From contig CAJTUR010000002.1 of the NCBI GenBank assembly GCA_910579535.1, forward strand, positions 6,052 to 70,051: 64,000 bases of DNA, in the 5' to 3' direction. The position numbers and the translations under genes were made by a program. This document shows positions 16,762-25,942 of this stretch, in pieces; within the stretch, counting starts at the first letter, position 1; every line of letters begins with the position of its first letter. The DNA comes from an uncultured Bacilli bacterium. Lineage in GTDB: Bacteria > Bacillota_I > Bacilli_A > RF39 > UBA660. The notes under the pieces were generated by a model, which saw only the letters and a program-made list of their open reading frames with translations, searched no databases and was not told the origin of the DNA.

Positions 16762-17421
16762 TTATCTTTTAATTATGAATTCTAATAGAAATTCCTTTAA
16801 ATGCTCTAATATATTTTTTTCTAAATCTGTTTCTAAATAATCTGTATTTTCTTTAATATCAAGAAATTCTAAAACAAATGGATCTTTTACTAAATCTTTA
16901 CTTGATTCTAAAATTTGACCTTTCTCTGCAAGTTCTAAGATTTTTTCTTTATTAGTAGATAAGGCTAATCTTTCATATAATAGAGAACCGATTTGCCTCC
17001 CAAGTTCCCTAACACTCCATTTAGTATTTATACATTCATTGAATTAAAAATTCCTTTTAGTTTCTTCCTCTATCTTTATTAATTCCAAATAATGTGACCA
17101 ACTTAATTGCGACGACACTGTTGTCGCAATTGGAAAATAAATATAGAATTTTCTCATTCTCTCTAAATTTCTTTTAGAAAATCCTTTGCCAAATTCATTC
17201 GTTAATTTTTGTGATAGTTTCTCCAAAACAGCATCACCATAACTTGCTCTTTCATCTCCCTGTTGGATTTCCATAATTGCCTCGCCAATATTCCAATAAA
17301 GCTTAGGCATTTCCGTATTTACAGCACTATATACTTTATTTCTACTATTAATAACTAATTCTTTTATATTATCAAATATAGTATTAATTTCATTATCATT
17401 TTTAATTAATTCATTGTCCAT
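16762..17421 (-). pseudogene. DUF1016 (YhcG-type) nuclease gene, truncated and interrupted by a stop
   Basis: The N-terminal DUF1016 domain (about 125 residues) reads normally to ...EEETKRNF and then meets TAA at about 17044. The same frame continues with NECINTKWSVRELGRQ...LLYERLALS down to a stop at 16762. In the intact paralogue at 49507-50523 the stop position is a tyrosine (KRKFYENECIN), so one base change explains it. The C-terminal PD-(D/E)XK domain is missing, so a readthrough product would still lack the nuclease. Confidence 0.8.
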
Positions 17422-17677
17422 TAATTGCCTCCAATTTTCAATTCAAATCATAAAGACTTCTTATGTCTAAATTATACTCTAAGTAAAACTCTTCCATACT
17501 CCATATTCATTTTAACTTCTTTTAATTGTAATAAGGGAATTCTTTTAGTTAAACTTATGAAACTTGCTAGCTACCGATTATGTCAATATAAACTTAACTG
17601 ATAAACGATTAACTATCGTAAATAATGTTTAAGATTCGATTGTTTTTTAAATAAATCTATGCTATTTATAGTATTTG

Positions 17678-18147
17678 CTAGATTTCTATTTTTTGATTGT
17701 TTATTTTAAAGATACAGTTTTTTTCTAAAATTTTTGCCATTTTTTTAGGAATTTCAAAGGGTTTTGCCCATTCTTTTTGAAGTATAGTTAAGTCAATGTT
17801 TTCTAAAGTTTCATAATTTATAATTAAATTTTCTGCGGTTATTTCAATACTCACTTTTTTATTTTTTGGACTTCTTTATTGATGTTATCTTGAATGGTAG
17901 AATTAATGGTTCGATGATAAGTGATGTCTAATTTGTCTGCTAAGACTAAAGAAAGTCCTATAAATGAATTTACTTCGTTTCCAGAGCCATGATCTTGAAT
18001 CGCATGTTCTAAAATCTTTTTTTCTTCTTCCGTAACGTTTGTGTTTCCTAAGTACTTACGAAACATCTTACTACTTCTTAAAGCATGTTCTTTTTTGTTG
18101 GTATCACTTTCACTTAAACCAATATCATGAAGTAAAGCGGCGGACAT
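17678..18147 (-). pseudogene. HD-domain phosphohydrolase fragment, frameshifted
   Basis: The visible frame begins at ALLHDIGLSES, the HD core, so about 60 residues that normally precede it are missing. No suitable Shine-Dalgarno is seen before its first ATG. After ...NKEVQKIKK the frame ends; a second frame overlapping by GTGA continues with SIEITAENLIINYE to a stop at 17678. Either this is a decayed HD hydrolase or the second part is a separate small coupled ORF. Decay is more likely given the missing start. Confidence 0.6.
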
Positions 18148-18154
18148 TCATAAA

Positions 18155-18778
18155 TCATTTTTCTTCTCCTTCAATTTGCTTTATGTCTTCTAGAGTTTCA
18201 GGCCAATTTATTTTTTCTAAATAAATTTTTGGACAATTGCCATTTTTAAAAGCAATACCAATATGATTTAAAGTACTAAAGTTCATTTCTCGTTGGTCAT
18301 CGTAGTTTTTAAAATAGTCTTCTATCTTTATTTGTTCATAATAATTCTCATCTAATTTTTGATTATCACTATAACTTAAATCATAGCCATAAAAGATTTC
18401 TTCAATTTGCGTAGCCAATTTTTCATCATGTATATTTATTCGATAAATATCTTTAACTTTGGATAATTCTTTTATTTTATCTCCTAAATTTATAAAAGGC
18501 GGATAGCGAAAGAAATAAATGTAATAGGCACCATTTTGACCACGAAATTTTTTTAACGCTTCGATATAATCTTCTCTAGTTAAATTTTCTTTTCCATGGT
18601 ATTCTTTTAATCCCCATTCATTTATTATGCGTTGTTTATATTTTAAGACGTTTTTATCAAATTCTTTAAACATTTTATGATCGTACATATATTGTAAACT
18701 GTTTAAACCTTTACTTAAGTTGACATCTTTATTTACAAGGTGATAAAAATAAAGAGGCGTTTTTTGATTTGTATCCAT
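18155..18778 (-). CDS. Hypothetical protein
   Basis: 207 residues, not recognised. It is soluble with no signal or membrane segment, starts with TPLYFYHLVNK, and contains GAYYIYFFRYPPF at about 94-106. The opening resembles the first strand of ADP-ribosyltransferase-like folds, but the other conserved residues are not evident, so I do not assign it. The start is supported by AAGGAAAAG. Confidence 0.5.
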   Translation of the reverse strand: MDTNQKTPLYFYHLVNKDVNLSKGLNSLQYMYDHKMFKEFDKNVLKYKQRIINEWGLKEYHGKENLTREDYIEALKKFRGQNGAYYIYFFRYPPFINLGDKIKELSKVKDIYRINIHDEKLATQIEEIFYGYDLSYSDNQKLDENYYEQIKIEDYFKNYDDQREMNFSTLNHIGIAFKNGNCPKIYLEKINWPETLEDIKQIEGEEK

Positions 18779-18826
18779 ATTGCTTTTCCTTTCTTCTTAT
18801 CTACTATTTTTACATCATTCTTTTGG

Positions 18827-19696
18827 TTATTTTAAAACTAATTTTAAGGCATTTGTATCATGACCAAAAACGTTTCTAGCATTTATTCTTGCCATTAAAA
18901 TAGATTTTGTTATACATAATTTAGAGTTTGTCATGATAATGTCTTGTTGATTTTTATCTACAATAAATTTTTCTAAGGCTATTACATAATCATTCTCTAT
19001 TTTGTGGTAATGATTAACCGAATATATACGACTTAAATATTCTAAAGCAATTTCAATAGCGTATTTTTTATTTTCATCCGTTCCGTTATAAAACATCACA
19101 GGATTTTTCTTCTTATCGTAATTCAAAACAAAAAAATTAGTTAATATAAAATCAAGTTCTTTAACATTTTCTACTCTTTTCTTCTTTAAGTCTGATTCAT
19201 CCATTTTCACAAAAAATTGGTAATTTTTTTTATTTTTTAATTTTTCAAAAACTTTAAGTGCTTCTCTATCTTGAAATTCGATTCTGTCTTTTAAAATAAA
19301 AGTTTCTATCCGATCTAGAGTATTGTTATCTAGTTGATTTGTTTCAAAATCATGAAGATGATTCAAATAAAATAATAAAAGATTTCCTACTTTATGATAC
19401 GTTTTGACAAATTCTTGATATTTATTAGACAATTGACTATAGTATAAGGGGTCTTTTTTTTCAAAGTAACCAGCTATAAACGCATTGAAAGCTTTATGAG
19501 CGTGCACGTAAAAATTTTTTAACTCTTCTTCATTTAGTCCTAAATCTAGATAATACAAAAATTCTTCTTTTATTTGCTCCAGATAATCACTTTCTTCTTG
19601 CATTTTTTTTATAAATTCTAATGTTTCATCAAAAAATTTTTTTTGTTCTTTCTTTGGTTCTTCTTTTAAAAAAGAAAGCTGTTTTATTTTTTCCAT
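18827..19696 (-). CDS. Hypothetical helical protein
   Basis: 289 residues, strongly charged and mostly helical, without signal peptide or membrane segments. No known motif is seen. It starts after AAGGTGAG and precedes the 207-residue unknown gene by about 50 bases, so the two may be co-transcribed. Confidence 0.55.
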   Translation of the reverse strand: MEKIKQLSFLKEEPKKEQKKFFDETLEFIKKMQEESDYLEQIKEEFLYYLDLGLNEEELKNFYVHAHKAFNAFIAGYFEKKDPLYYSQLSNKYQEFVKTYHKVGNLLLFYLNHLHDFETNQLDNNTLDRIETFILKDRIEFQDREALKVFEKLKNKKNYQFFVKMDESDLKKKRVENVKELDFILTNFFVLNYDKKKNPVMFYNGTDENKKYAIEIALEYLSRIYSVNHYHKIENDYVIALEKFIVDKNQQDIIMTNSKLCITKSILMARINARNVFGHDTNALKLVLK

Positions 19697-19756
19697 AATC
19701 TCACCTTGTTGAATAGCTTCTATTATATTTATAACTTGTCAGAAAGGCAATAAAAA

Positions 19757-19784
19757 AAATAGTCATTTTTAAAATTTTACTATT
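19757..19784 (-). terminator. Probable terminator after the thioredoxin-like gene
   Basis: On the minus strand AAATAGT pairs with ACTATTT and is followed by a run of T. The stem is short and AT-only and overlaps the stop codon at 19780. Confidence 0.4.
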
Positions 19785-20661
19785 CTTTTATTTTATCAAA
19801 GTAAACATCGAAGTCTTTTTTTGATTCTGTTTCGATAGCTTTTATCAATTCTTCTTTGTAAGATTCTTTAAAACCTTTAAAAGTTTGGTTTCCTATGATG
19901 GTATAAGGAACACCTTTAATGGTATCGTTCATTTGGCGAGCAAATAATTCTAAATTTTCCTTATTTTCTTTGTTGTACCAAACTTCAAAAGGGTATAGGT
20001 TATAAAGTTTGCCGTAGTCTTCCTTTATACTTTCAAAAAATTTAAATTCTTCTTCACAGTGAGGACATCCGTCTCCCCAAAAGAAATAGATATTCACTTT
20101 GTTTTTTTCTTTTTTTACATTTTCTAAATGAACATTTTTGGATGGTGCTGGTGTTTCTTCAGCCTCTGTTTCATTAGAAACGGATGAATTCTTGTTTACT
20201 TCTTTTAAATGAATATATTTTGTAAACCAATCTTTAAAACCTTCTTTACTTTCATAAAAACGTAAGTCTTCGTTTTTGTTGGCTTCTAAAAAGTCTATTC
20301 TTTTTCCATTTTCAAATAGAATAAATGAAGGATAATAATTTATTTTATCTCCAACTTTCAGTTCTTTTAATTTTGAAAAAGCAATTTTATAAATAGAAAT
20401 TTTATTTTCTTTAAGAAATTCATTTAAAACGCTTTCAAAGTCTGATGAGGTGATACACATCGGTTGGTAAACAAAAATCGCAAAGCTTTCTTTTTCATTG
20501 ATTAGTTTTTCTAATTCTGGTCCTTCTATCTCGGTTATTTTATTTTCTCCGTAATATTTTTCTTCTAACTCGAAGACTTGTTTTTTGGGTTTCAAGATGA
20601 AAAAAAGAGAGAGAACCACTCCTATTAATAAAATAGGAAGAATAATTTTCCATTTTTTCAT
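19780..20661 (-). CDS. Membrane-anchored thioredoxin-fold protein with two thioredoxin-like domains
   Basis: 293 residues. An N-terminal membrane anchor (about 5-24) leads to a first thioredoxin-like region with only one cysteine (YQPMCITSSDF). The C-terminal thioredoxin domain carries FFWGDGCPHCEEEF, a CPHC redox site, and a cis-Pro-like VPYTI. It should face outside the membrane and handle disulfides. The ATG overlaps the stop of the upstream rhodanese gene by four bases, indicating a joint role in extracytoplasmic sulfur or thiol chemistry (inference). Confidence 0.75.
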   Translation of the reverse strand: MKKWKIILPILLIGVVLSLFFILKPKKQVFELEEKYYGENKITEIEGPELEKLINEKESFAIFVYQPMCITSSDFESVLNEFLKENKISIYKIAFSKLKELKVGDKINYYPSFILFENGKRIDFLEANKNEDLRFYESKEGFKDWFTKYIHLKEVNKNSSVSNETEAEETPAPSKNVHLENVKKEKNKVNIYFFWGDGCPHCEEEFKFFESIKEDYGKLYNLYPFEVWYNKENKENLELFARQMNDTIKGVPYTIIGNQTFKGFKESYKEELIKAIETESKKDFDVYFDKIKE

Positions 20662-21368
20662 TTTTTCACCTTTGTTAAGACATCAAAATCAATATTATAA
20701 TAAGGCACTTTGCTAAAATCATACACATCTTTTCCGTCTTTTGTTCTTTTTACTTCAATGGCATGGTTGCCTTTATAATACCAGTAGCCGCCGATGTCAC
20801 GAACGCGTTCTTTATCCCAACCTAAAGCAATTAATAACTCTTTAACTTGACCCGCATAGCCACCAGCTCCACACATGATAAAAATATTTTTATCTTTTGG
20901 GAAGATGGCTTCTAAAATGGATAAAGATTCTTCATAATTTGCTGTGTAGCTCCCATCTTCTTCTAATGTATATAACGTTTCTCCCGTGTACAAACCACTT
21001 ACGTTTTCACGCTTTTTTTGTTCAATGTATTCATCAGTAAAACCCGCTAGATAAACCGATGGAATGACTTCAAAACCTTCAATGTACCCACTTAAGTAAC
21101 GATCGCCACCTTTATTTTCCCAAGTAGCGGTATCAACGAGCATTCTCACATCACGATAAACGGTATCGGTACGATTTAAATACTCGTCAATGCTGGTTTC
21201 ATCAATGTTTTTATCTATTCCATATTTTCCTCGCAATCCTTCTGCTAATTCAGCTTTGGGCAAGGGACTCTCAAAGGTTCTTTTTTCTTTGAATACAAAA
21301 TGAGTAAATACTCCTCCCCCTACAAAACAAACTATCATTACTAAAATTAATATTATATTTTTTTTCAT
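20658..21368 (-). CDS. Membrane-anchored rhodanese-like protein
   Basis: 236 residues. One N-terminal membrane segment is followed by an extracytoplasmic rhodanese-like domain. The active-site loop reads MCGAGGYAGQ near residue 166, keeping the catalytic cysteine, and a typical C-terminal IGGYWYYKG follows. Known rhodaneses transfer sulfane sulfur; some extracytoplasmic forms are inactive. It is the first gene of a pair with the thioredoxin-like protein. The start has GGAGGAAG. Confidence 0.75.
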   Translation of the reverse strand: MKKNIILILVMIVCFVGGGVFTHFVFKEKRTFESPLPKAELAEGLRGKYGIDKNIDETSIDEYLNRTDTVYRDVRMLVDTATWENKGGDRYLSGYIEGFEVIPSVYLAGFTDEYIEQKKRENVSGLYTGETLYTLEEDGSYTANYEESLSILEAIFPKDKNIFIMCGAGGYAGQVKELLIALGWDKERVRDIGGYWYYKGNHAIEVKRTKDGKDVYDFSKVPYYNIDFDVLTKVKK

Positions 21369-21458
21369 TTTCTTCCTCCTTCTGTTTTTAATTTAAAGAA
21401 AAAAAGAGAAAATGGCAATCGTCTTTTGGTTTAATCCGCTCAACTTTAAGTTGATTTT

Positions 21459-22160
21459 TTAAGAACAACTTTTTAGCGTTAAAGGAATGGTGTACGTTTT
21501 GTTTTTCTCATCTTTTGTCGTTGCTTTTATGGAAATAAATAAACTCTCTTCTTTATAAAATTCACAAACTTTTTTGTAATTATCAACAGAAAAAGTGACT
21601 TTTTGTAAAAATTTTTCTAATGTAATCGTATTGAGTCCTTCGTATTTATAAGCACTAATTTTCTTTTCTATTTCTTCGTTTGATTCGTATAAAGTACATT
21701 CAATCGTTTGATATTCCTCTTCATTAACTTCTCCACAATATTCAATGTTTGAAATATAAATGGCGGATTTGTTTTCGTTATAGGCTATGTTTCCAGAAAT
21801 GTTAAAGTTTTTACATTCAGAGGAAAGGGTTTTAAATTGAAAATCGTTTTTGTTTTGATTCCATATCTTAAAAAGAACGACTGTAAAAAGAATTAGAGAA
21901 AGTGTCACTAAAATAATTAAGAGACTTTTTTTATTCTTTCGATTTGGTGTTTTCCTTTCTCCATCAAATAATTCTTCTAAACTAATATTAAAATCTTTGC
22001 TTATTTGTCTTATTAAAATCATATCTGGCATGTTTAAGCCACGTTCCCATTTGCTGACGGCTTGGAATGTTACATGGTATTTTTCAGCCAATTGTTTTTG
22101 AGTTAAATGATTTGTTTTTCTTATTTCTTTAATTAATTGACCAAATTTTTCTTGATTCAT
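21459..22160 (-). CDS. XRE-family regulator with a membrane anchor
   Basis: 233 residues. The N-terminal helix-turn-helix (about 8-62) contains LTQKQLAEKYHVTFQAVSKWERG. A single membrane segment (about 79-101) follows, then an extracytoplasmic domain of about 130 residues with three cysteines. Such membrane-tethered XRE proteins can sense an outside signal and regulate a neighbouring transporter. The FtsX-type permease upstream is the obvious candidate. The start has GAGGAG. Confidence 0.82.
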   Translation of the reverse strand: MNQEKFGQLIKEIRKTNHLTQKQLAEKYHVTFQAVSKWERGLNMPDMILIRQISKDFNISLEELFDGERKTPNRKNKKSLLIILVTLSLILFTVVLFKIWNQNKNDFQFKTLSSECKNFNISGNIAYNENKSAIYISNIEYCGEVNEEEYQTIECTLYESNEEIEKKISAYKYEGLNTITLEKFLQKVTFSVDNYKKVCEFYKEESLFISIKATTKDEKNKTYTIPLTLKSCS

Positions 22161-22217
22161 AAACTTTTTACTCCTCTTAAGATTTCTTTTATTATACTAT
22201 TAATTATAAATAATTCA

Positions 22218-24731
22218 CTAAATATTTTCATTTTTTATGGACTCAATAATATTGGTATTTTTTATTTTTTTAACACTGTACCTCATCACTATTAAAATGA
22301 TAACTAAAACACTTAATGTTGCAAGTATTAGGTATTTTGTAGAAAAAAGCATGATTAGTGCATTTTTTTTGCTATTTAATTTCGAAACTTCTATTAGAAG
22401 ATAAATTAGAGTTAAAGAAATCGGTAGGCCTATCATTAACGTTTTAATTATTAAAAAGAAACTTTCGAGTTGAATCATTTTGTTTAAATTTTTCTGACTC
22501 ATTCCTAGACTTCTTAAAATCGAAAATTCCATTTTTCTTAGGTTGATGTTTGAACTTAGGGTATTAAACATACTTAAAATACTTATTAATGCTATAAATA
22601 AAAGAATAAAGTAAAGGAGACCTTTTATAACAAGGTAAAGTAAATAGATTTCGTAATTTTCTAGTGCTCGATTTTCATATTGAATATGATTTGAGGCGTA
22701 TTTCTTTACAATTTGATTTATTTCATCGTCTAATTTTTTAAATTTTCGACTATTTATTTCTATTTTCCAATATTTCTTTAAATAGTCTTCATACGTTTCA
22801 TTGGTGATACTACTAAAATTTTTGGTATTTTTACTAATAAAGTTGGTGACTAGATAATTAAATTGTTTTAAGTCTACAACTAATGTCAGTGTATTAAATT
22901 TGTTTAAGTAATTCTTATTGGTTAAGTATAGATTTTCTAAAGTTAAATACGGCTCATGTGTAATATACTGAGTTGTATTTTCTTGGTCCTGGATTTCTAT
23001 TTCACAAATTTTTATTCTTTCCAGATTGTCTTTAAAGGCTTCAATTGTTTCGCTTTCATTATTTTTTTCAATTTCTTTTAAGTTATACAGAATCATTCGG
23101 TCGTCTTTTAATCCTAATTCTTTTTTATATTTTTGATAATTTTCTTCATCTAAACCTACTAAAGAAAGAGTATGATAATGATTGTTTTGAGTTAAATACT
23201 CTGAGTTAAGAAATTCTTCTTCCGCTTGAAAATAGAGAAAAGCTATTTTTGATTCTACATAGTCATCCATTAATTTTATATTTTTAATTTCTTCAATGAT
23301 TTTTTGATTGTCTTTTTCCTCATTATCAAATAAAGTGATGTCTATATCAAAAGAATGATGAAAGGTGTTTTTGGTTTGTTCTAAAAAATAATTTATAAAA
23401 GTAGAGCCAACGATAAATAAAACAAAGCTTATGGTTAGTGAGGTGGTAATGAGCAAGAATTTATTACTGTTTCTTTTAATGTTTTTATAAGCCAGTTCTC
23501 CGATAGCTCCACTTATTTTTTTTATAAGGGGATAACTAAATTTTTTTATTTTTAGATTGGTTTCGGTATTTCTGATTGTTTGAATGGGTGGAATATGACT
23601 TGCTGTTTTGGCGGGTTTTCTAACGGATAGAAAAATGGTTAGGATGATAAATAAAACGGAGAAAATGAGAAAAGAGATTTCTAAATTTAATTTAAATGGA
23701 AGCGGTAATATTGTTTTTAATGTTTGATTTATAAATAAAAGAATGAGTTCCATTAGCCCTAAGCTTAATCCAAAACCAATTATGATTCCTAAGGATCCTA
23801 CTAAGCTAGCTTCATAAAGGAGCATTTTATAAATCTGTTTTTTTGTGGCTCCTATACATTTTAGTCTTCCTAGTTCCTTTTTTCTTTCTATTAGGGAAAT
23901 TTCAAATGAATTGTAAATGATTAAAAAGCAAAAAACACTCATAATAGATAGAACAATCCCTAAATAGAAATAAATACGAAATTGATCTAATTTGTTTTGA
24001 TACGCTCCATAAGCCACTAATAAGCTCGTATTTATGTTGGTATTTTTAAAAGATTCACTTTTGTTTTTCACTTCACGTTCTAAATTTAACTTAGTAGCGG
24101 TCTTCTCAATTTTATCATAAATATTAAAATAACTTTTATAGGTAATAAAAAAATAAGTATGAGCGTTAGATTGATCGATGAACGCTTTTGTGAAGGCTAC
24201 TGGTTTATAAACGCTTTTTAACGTATCATAATGGTCTTCTTGAATTAATTTATTCTCGTTATAAATTCCAACTATTTTATAGTTATGAATCCTTTCTTCA
24301 AGATCAAGATTCAATTCTTCTGCTAGATTGTTTGATATTAGGATTTCATTATTATTTTGAGGCTCACTTCCTTTTATTAGGGTTACATATTCTTTTAGCT
24401 CTTCATTGTAGGTAAAAAGGTTTAAAATGGTGTCTTCGTTATTGTTTAATTTAATGGGAATTTCTTCTTTTTTCTGGGTGCATTTAATTGATTTTATCTT
24501 TTTGTCTTCTTGTAAAATTTTTATAGATTGATAGTCTAAATCTTCAAATTGAACATGGAAATCGCCGCTACTTTTTAAGGCTTCTGTGATGTTTTGTTTT
24601 CTTATTGTAGAGGCACCTATACCAATAGAGAATAACAACATCGATGTTAAAATGATACTCAATAAAGTCATTTTGGTTCTTTTTTTATTTAACTTTAATT
24701 GTTTATTGGTTAGTGTTATCAATGTTTTCAT
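22218..24731 (-). CDS. FtsX-type ABC transporter permease
   Basis: 837 residues with the layout of large MacB/FtsX permeases: an N-terminal membrane helix (about 21-43), a long extracytoplasmic domain, three helices (about 255-370) with the FtsX pattern LGRLKCIGATKKQIYKMLLYEA, then a repeat of the same plan ending near SILRSLGMSQKNL. Such permeases usually work with an ATPase encoded next to them, exporting peptides or antibiotics. None is found adjacent here, because a retron lies upstream. It is followed by a membrane-tethered XRE regulator. Confidence 0.85.
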   Translation of the reverse strand: MKTLITLTNKQLKLNKKRTKMTLLSIILTSMLLFSIGIGASTIRKQNITEALKSSGDFHVQFEDLDYQSIKILQEDKKIKSIKCTQKKEEIPIKLNNNEDTILNLFTYNEELKEYVTLIKGSEPQNNNEILISNNLAEELNLDLEERIHNYKIVGIYNENKLIQEDHYDTLKSVYKPVAFTKAFIDQSNAHTYFFITYKSYFNIYDKIEKTATKLNLEREVKNKSESFKNTNINTSLLVAYGAYQNKLDQFRIYFYLGIVLSIMSVFCFLIIYNSFEISLIERKKELGRLKCIGATKKQIYKMLLYEASLVGSLGIIIGFGLSLGLMELILLFINQTLKTILPLPFKLNLEISFLIFSVLFIILTIFLSVRKPAKTASHIPPIQTIRNTETNLKIKKFSYPLIKKISGAIGELAYKNIKRNSNKFLLITTSLTISFVLFIVGSTFINYFLEQTKNTFHHSFDIDITLFDNEEKDNQKIIEEIKNIKLMDDYVESKIAFLYFQAEEEFLNSEYLTQNNHYHTLSLVGLDEENYQKYKKELGLKDDRMILYNLKEIEKNNESETIEAFKDNLERIKICEIEIQDQENTTQYITHEPYLTLENLYLTNKNYLNKFNTLTLVVDLKQFNYLVTNFISKNTKNFSSITNETYEDYLKKYWKIEINSRKFKKLDDEINQIVKKYASNHIQYENRALENYEIYLLYLVIKGLLYFILLFIALISILSMFNTLSSNINLRKMEFSILRSLGMSQKNLNKMIQLESFFLIIKTLMIGLPISLTLIYLLIEVSKLNSKKNALIMLFSTKYLILATLSVLVIILIVMRYSVKKIKNTNIIESIKNENI

Positions 24732-24790
24732 TATAATACTCTTTTCTTTATTTATTATAATTGATTTTTGTTCTAAATTCTATTAAAAAA

Positions 24791-24811
24791 GAAATCATTT
24801 TTTTTGATTTC
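24791..24811 (-). terminator. Terminator after the reverse transcriptase gene
   Basis: Minus strand GAAATCA, an A-rich loop and TGATTTC are followed by six T. It separates the retron from the downstream permease. Confidence 0.65.
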
Positions 24812-24817
24812 CTTCTT

Positions 24818-25810
24818 TTATTCTCGATTCTTTTTTAGAATTTCTAAATATTGATTTTGGTATTTTTTTAAAACTAAGTCTTCTTTTCCTCGAACCATAG
24901 CTATAAAGTTCAATCTTCCTTCTATTACTTTTTTCAATTCCTTAATCAGTTTATTTTTATGTATATTTTGACAATCATATTTTTCATCTTTTTTAAAATA
25001 ATTTAAAGCGGTCACATAAAGCCCCTCTTTTTCACAACGATTCAGTAATGCTCTTAATTTTTTGATGTAAATTTTTTTTACGTTTACTTTTTCATTAACA
25101 ATTAAACCCGTCACTTCTTTTCTTTCCCGTTGCCAACTATAATTGGTTTTGGTTTCATTGATGGTAAAGCCACTTCTTTCGATTCGTTTTCGTAATTCTT
25201 GACCAAGTATAATTTCGTTGTCTTGATTTCTTTTGACAATTTTTTCAGAAAAAGGGGTTCGACTCGATAAAGTGATATCATCCGCGTATCTTGTATAGTG
25301 AAATTGATACTGTTCACCTAAACGAAGTATTTTCTTATCTAATGAATAACACACAATATTTGAAAGACTGGGTGATGCTGGTGATCCTTGAGGGAGTGCA
25401 TTGTGAAAACATGAAAGGTTCGCCAGAATGGTTGCGACTTCTTTTGGTAAATTAAATGGCTCAGTCATAAATATGCCTCGAACACGTCCAAAATGAATGG
25501 AGGGAAAGAAATTTTTTAAGTCAATATTTAAAATGTATCCCGCTTTACTATGAATTATAGCATTATCCACAATACTTTTTCCTTTGATAAAGCCATATTG
25601 ACATTCTAAAAAAGTATATTTTTTATCAATATACTCTTTTATTTTTTCTTGTACTTTTTTTAGATTCCAATCAGGTGATGCAATAGTACGATACCCGCCA
25701 CTTCGTTTTGGCACTTTAAAGGTATGGTATTTACTTTTGGTTAATGCTTCATTAAGTAATTCCTCATCAATATCTAAAATATAACTAACATAATTTTTAG
25801 GATTTTTCAT
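24818..25810 (-). CDS. Retron-type reverse transcriptase
   Basis: 330 residues. It has both diagnostic retron motifs, NAIIH (83-87, NAxxH) and VTG (233-235), besides the general RT blocks: NIDLKNFFPSIHF (95-107), LPQGSPASPSLSN (139-151) and the catalytic YADD (175-178). All catalytic aspartates are present, so it should be active. Retron RTs make msDNA from a structured RNA encoded just upstream, and msDNA systems are known anti-phage devices. The 125-base gap upstream holds several hairpins. The gene before it encodes a DnaB-type ATPase, a possible effector. The start has GAGGA in front. Confidence 0.92.
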   Translation of the reverse strand: MKNPKNYVSYILDIDEELLNEALTKSKYHTFKVPKRSGGYRTIASPDWNLKKVQEKIKEYIDKKYTFLECQYGFIKGKSIVDNAIIHSKAGYILNIDLKNFFPSIHFGRVRGIFMTEPFNLPKEVATILANLSCFHNALPQGSPASPSLSNIVCYSLDKKILRLGEQYQFHYTRYADDITLSSRTPFSEKIVKRNQDNEIILGQELRKRIERSGFTINETKTNYSWQRERKEVTGLIVNEKVNVKKIYIKKLRALLNRCEKEGLYVTALNYFKKDEKYDCQNIHKNKLIKELKKVIEGRLNFIAMVRGKEDLVLKKYQNQYLEILKKNRE

Positions 25811-25942
25811 ACTAATTCCTCGAATTCTAACATTATTGGTAAACCCGTAAGAGGTTTTACATATCGTAAGATATGTATTGTTTATACATTTTAATTGTCA
25901 CTGCGAAACGCTCGTGATAGGCAATTCTTATTTCATTAGTAA
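25811..25942 (-). ncRNA. Candidate retron non-coding RNA (msr-msd)
   Basis: Between the DnaB-like stop and the RT start the minus strand holds three short stem-loops: CACGAGCG/CGCAGTG, ACATATC/GATATGT with loop TTAC, and GTAAAACC/GGGTTTAC with loop TCTTAC. A 7-base complement, TACTAAT at the DnaB stop and ATTAGTA at the RT start, could serve as the a1/a2 pair. The position directly before the RT fits a retron. The long msd hairpin typical of well-studied retrons is not obvious, so boundaries and branch G are not assigned. Confidence 0.4.

Noticed and set aside
17105..17130. Palindrome-like TTGCGAC ... GTCGCAA stretch
   Set aside because: It lies inside the DUF1016 coding remnant and encodes IATTVSSQLSW, which is usual for this family, so it is coding sequence and not a site.
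21440..21466. CAACTT/AAGTTG stem followed by T-run after the XRE gene
   Set aside because: The T-run follows the stem on the plus strand, whereas all nearby genes run on the minus strand, so it is not a credible terminator for them.
24818..25810. Reverse transcriptase as a group II intron or diversity-generating element
   Set aside because: It has the retron NAxxH and VTG motifs and no maturase domain; no template/variable repeat pair was seen nearby.
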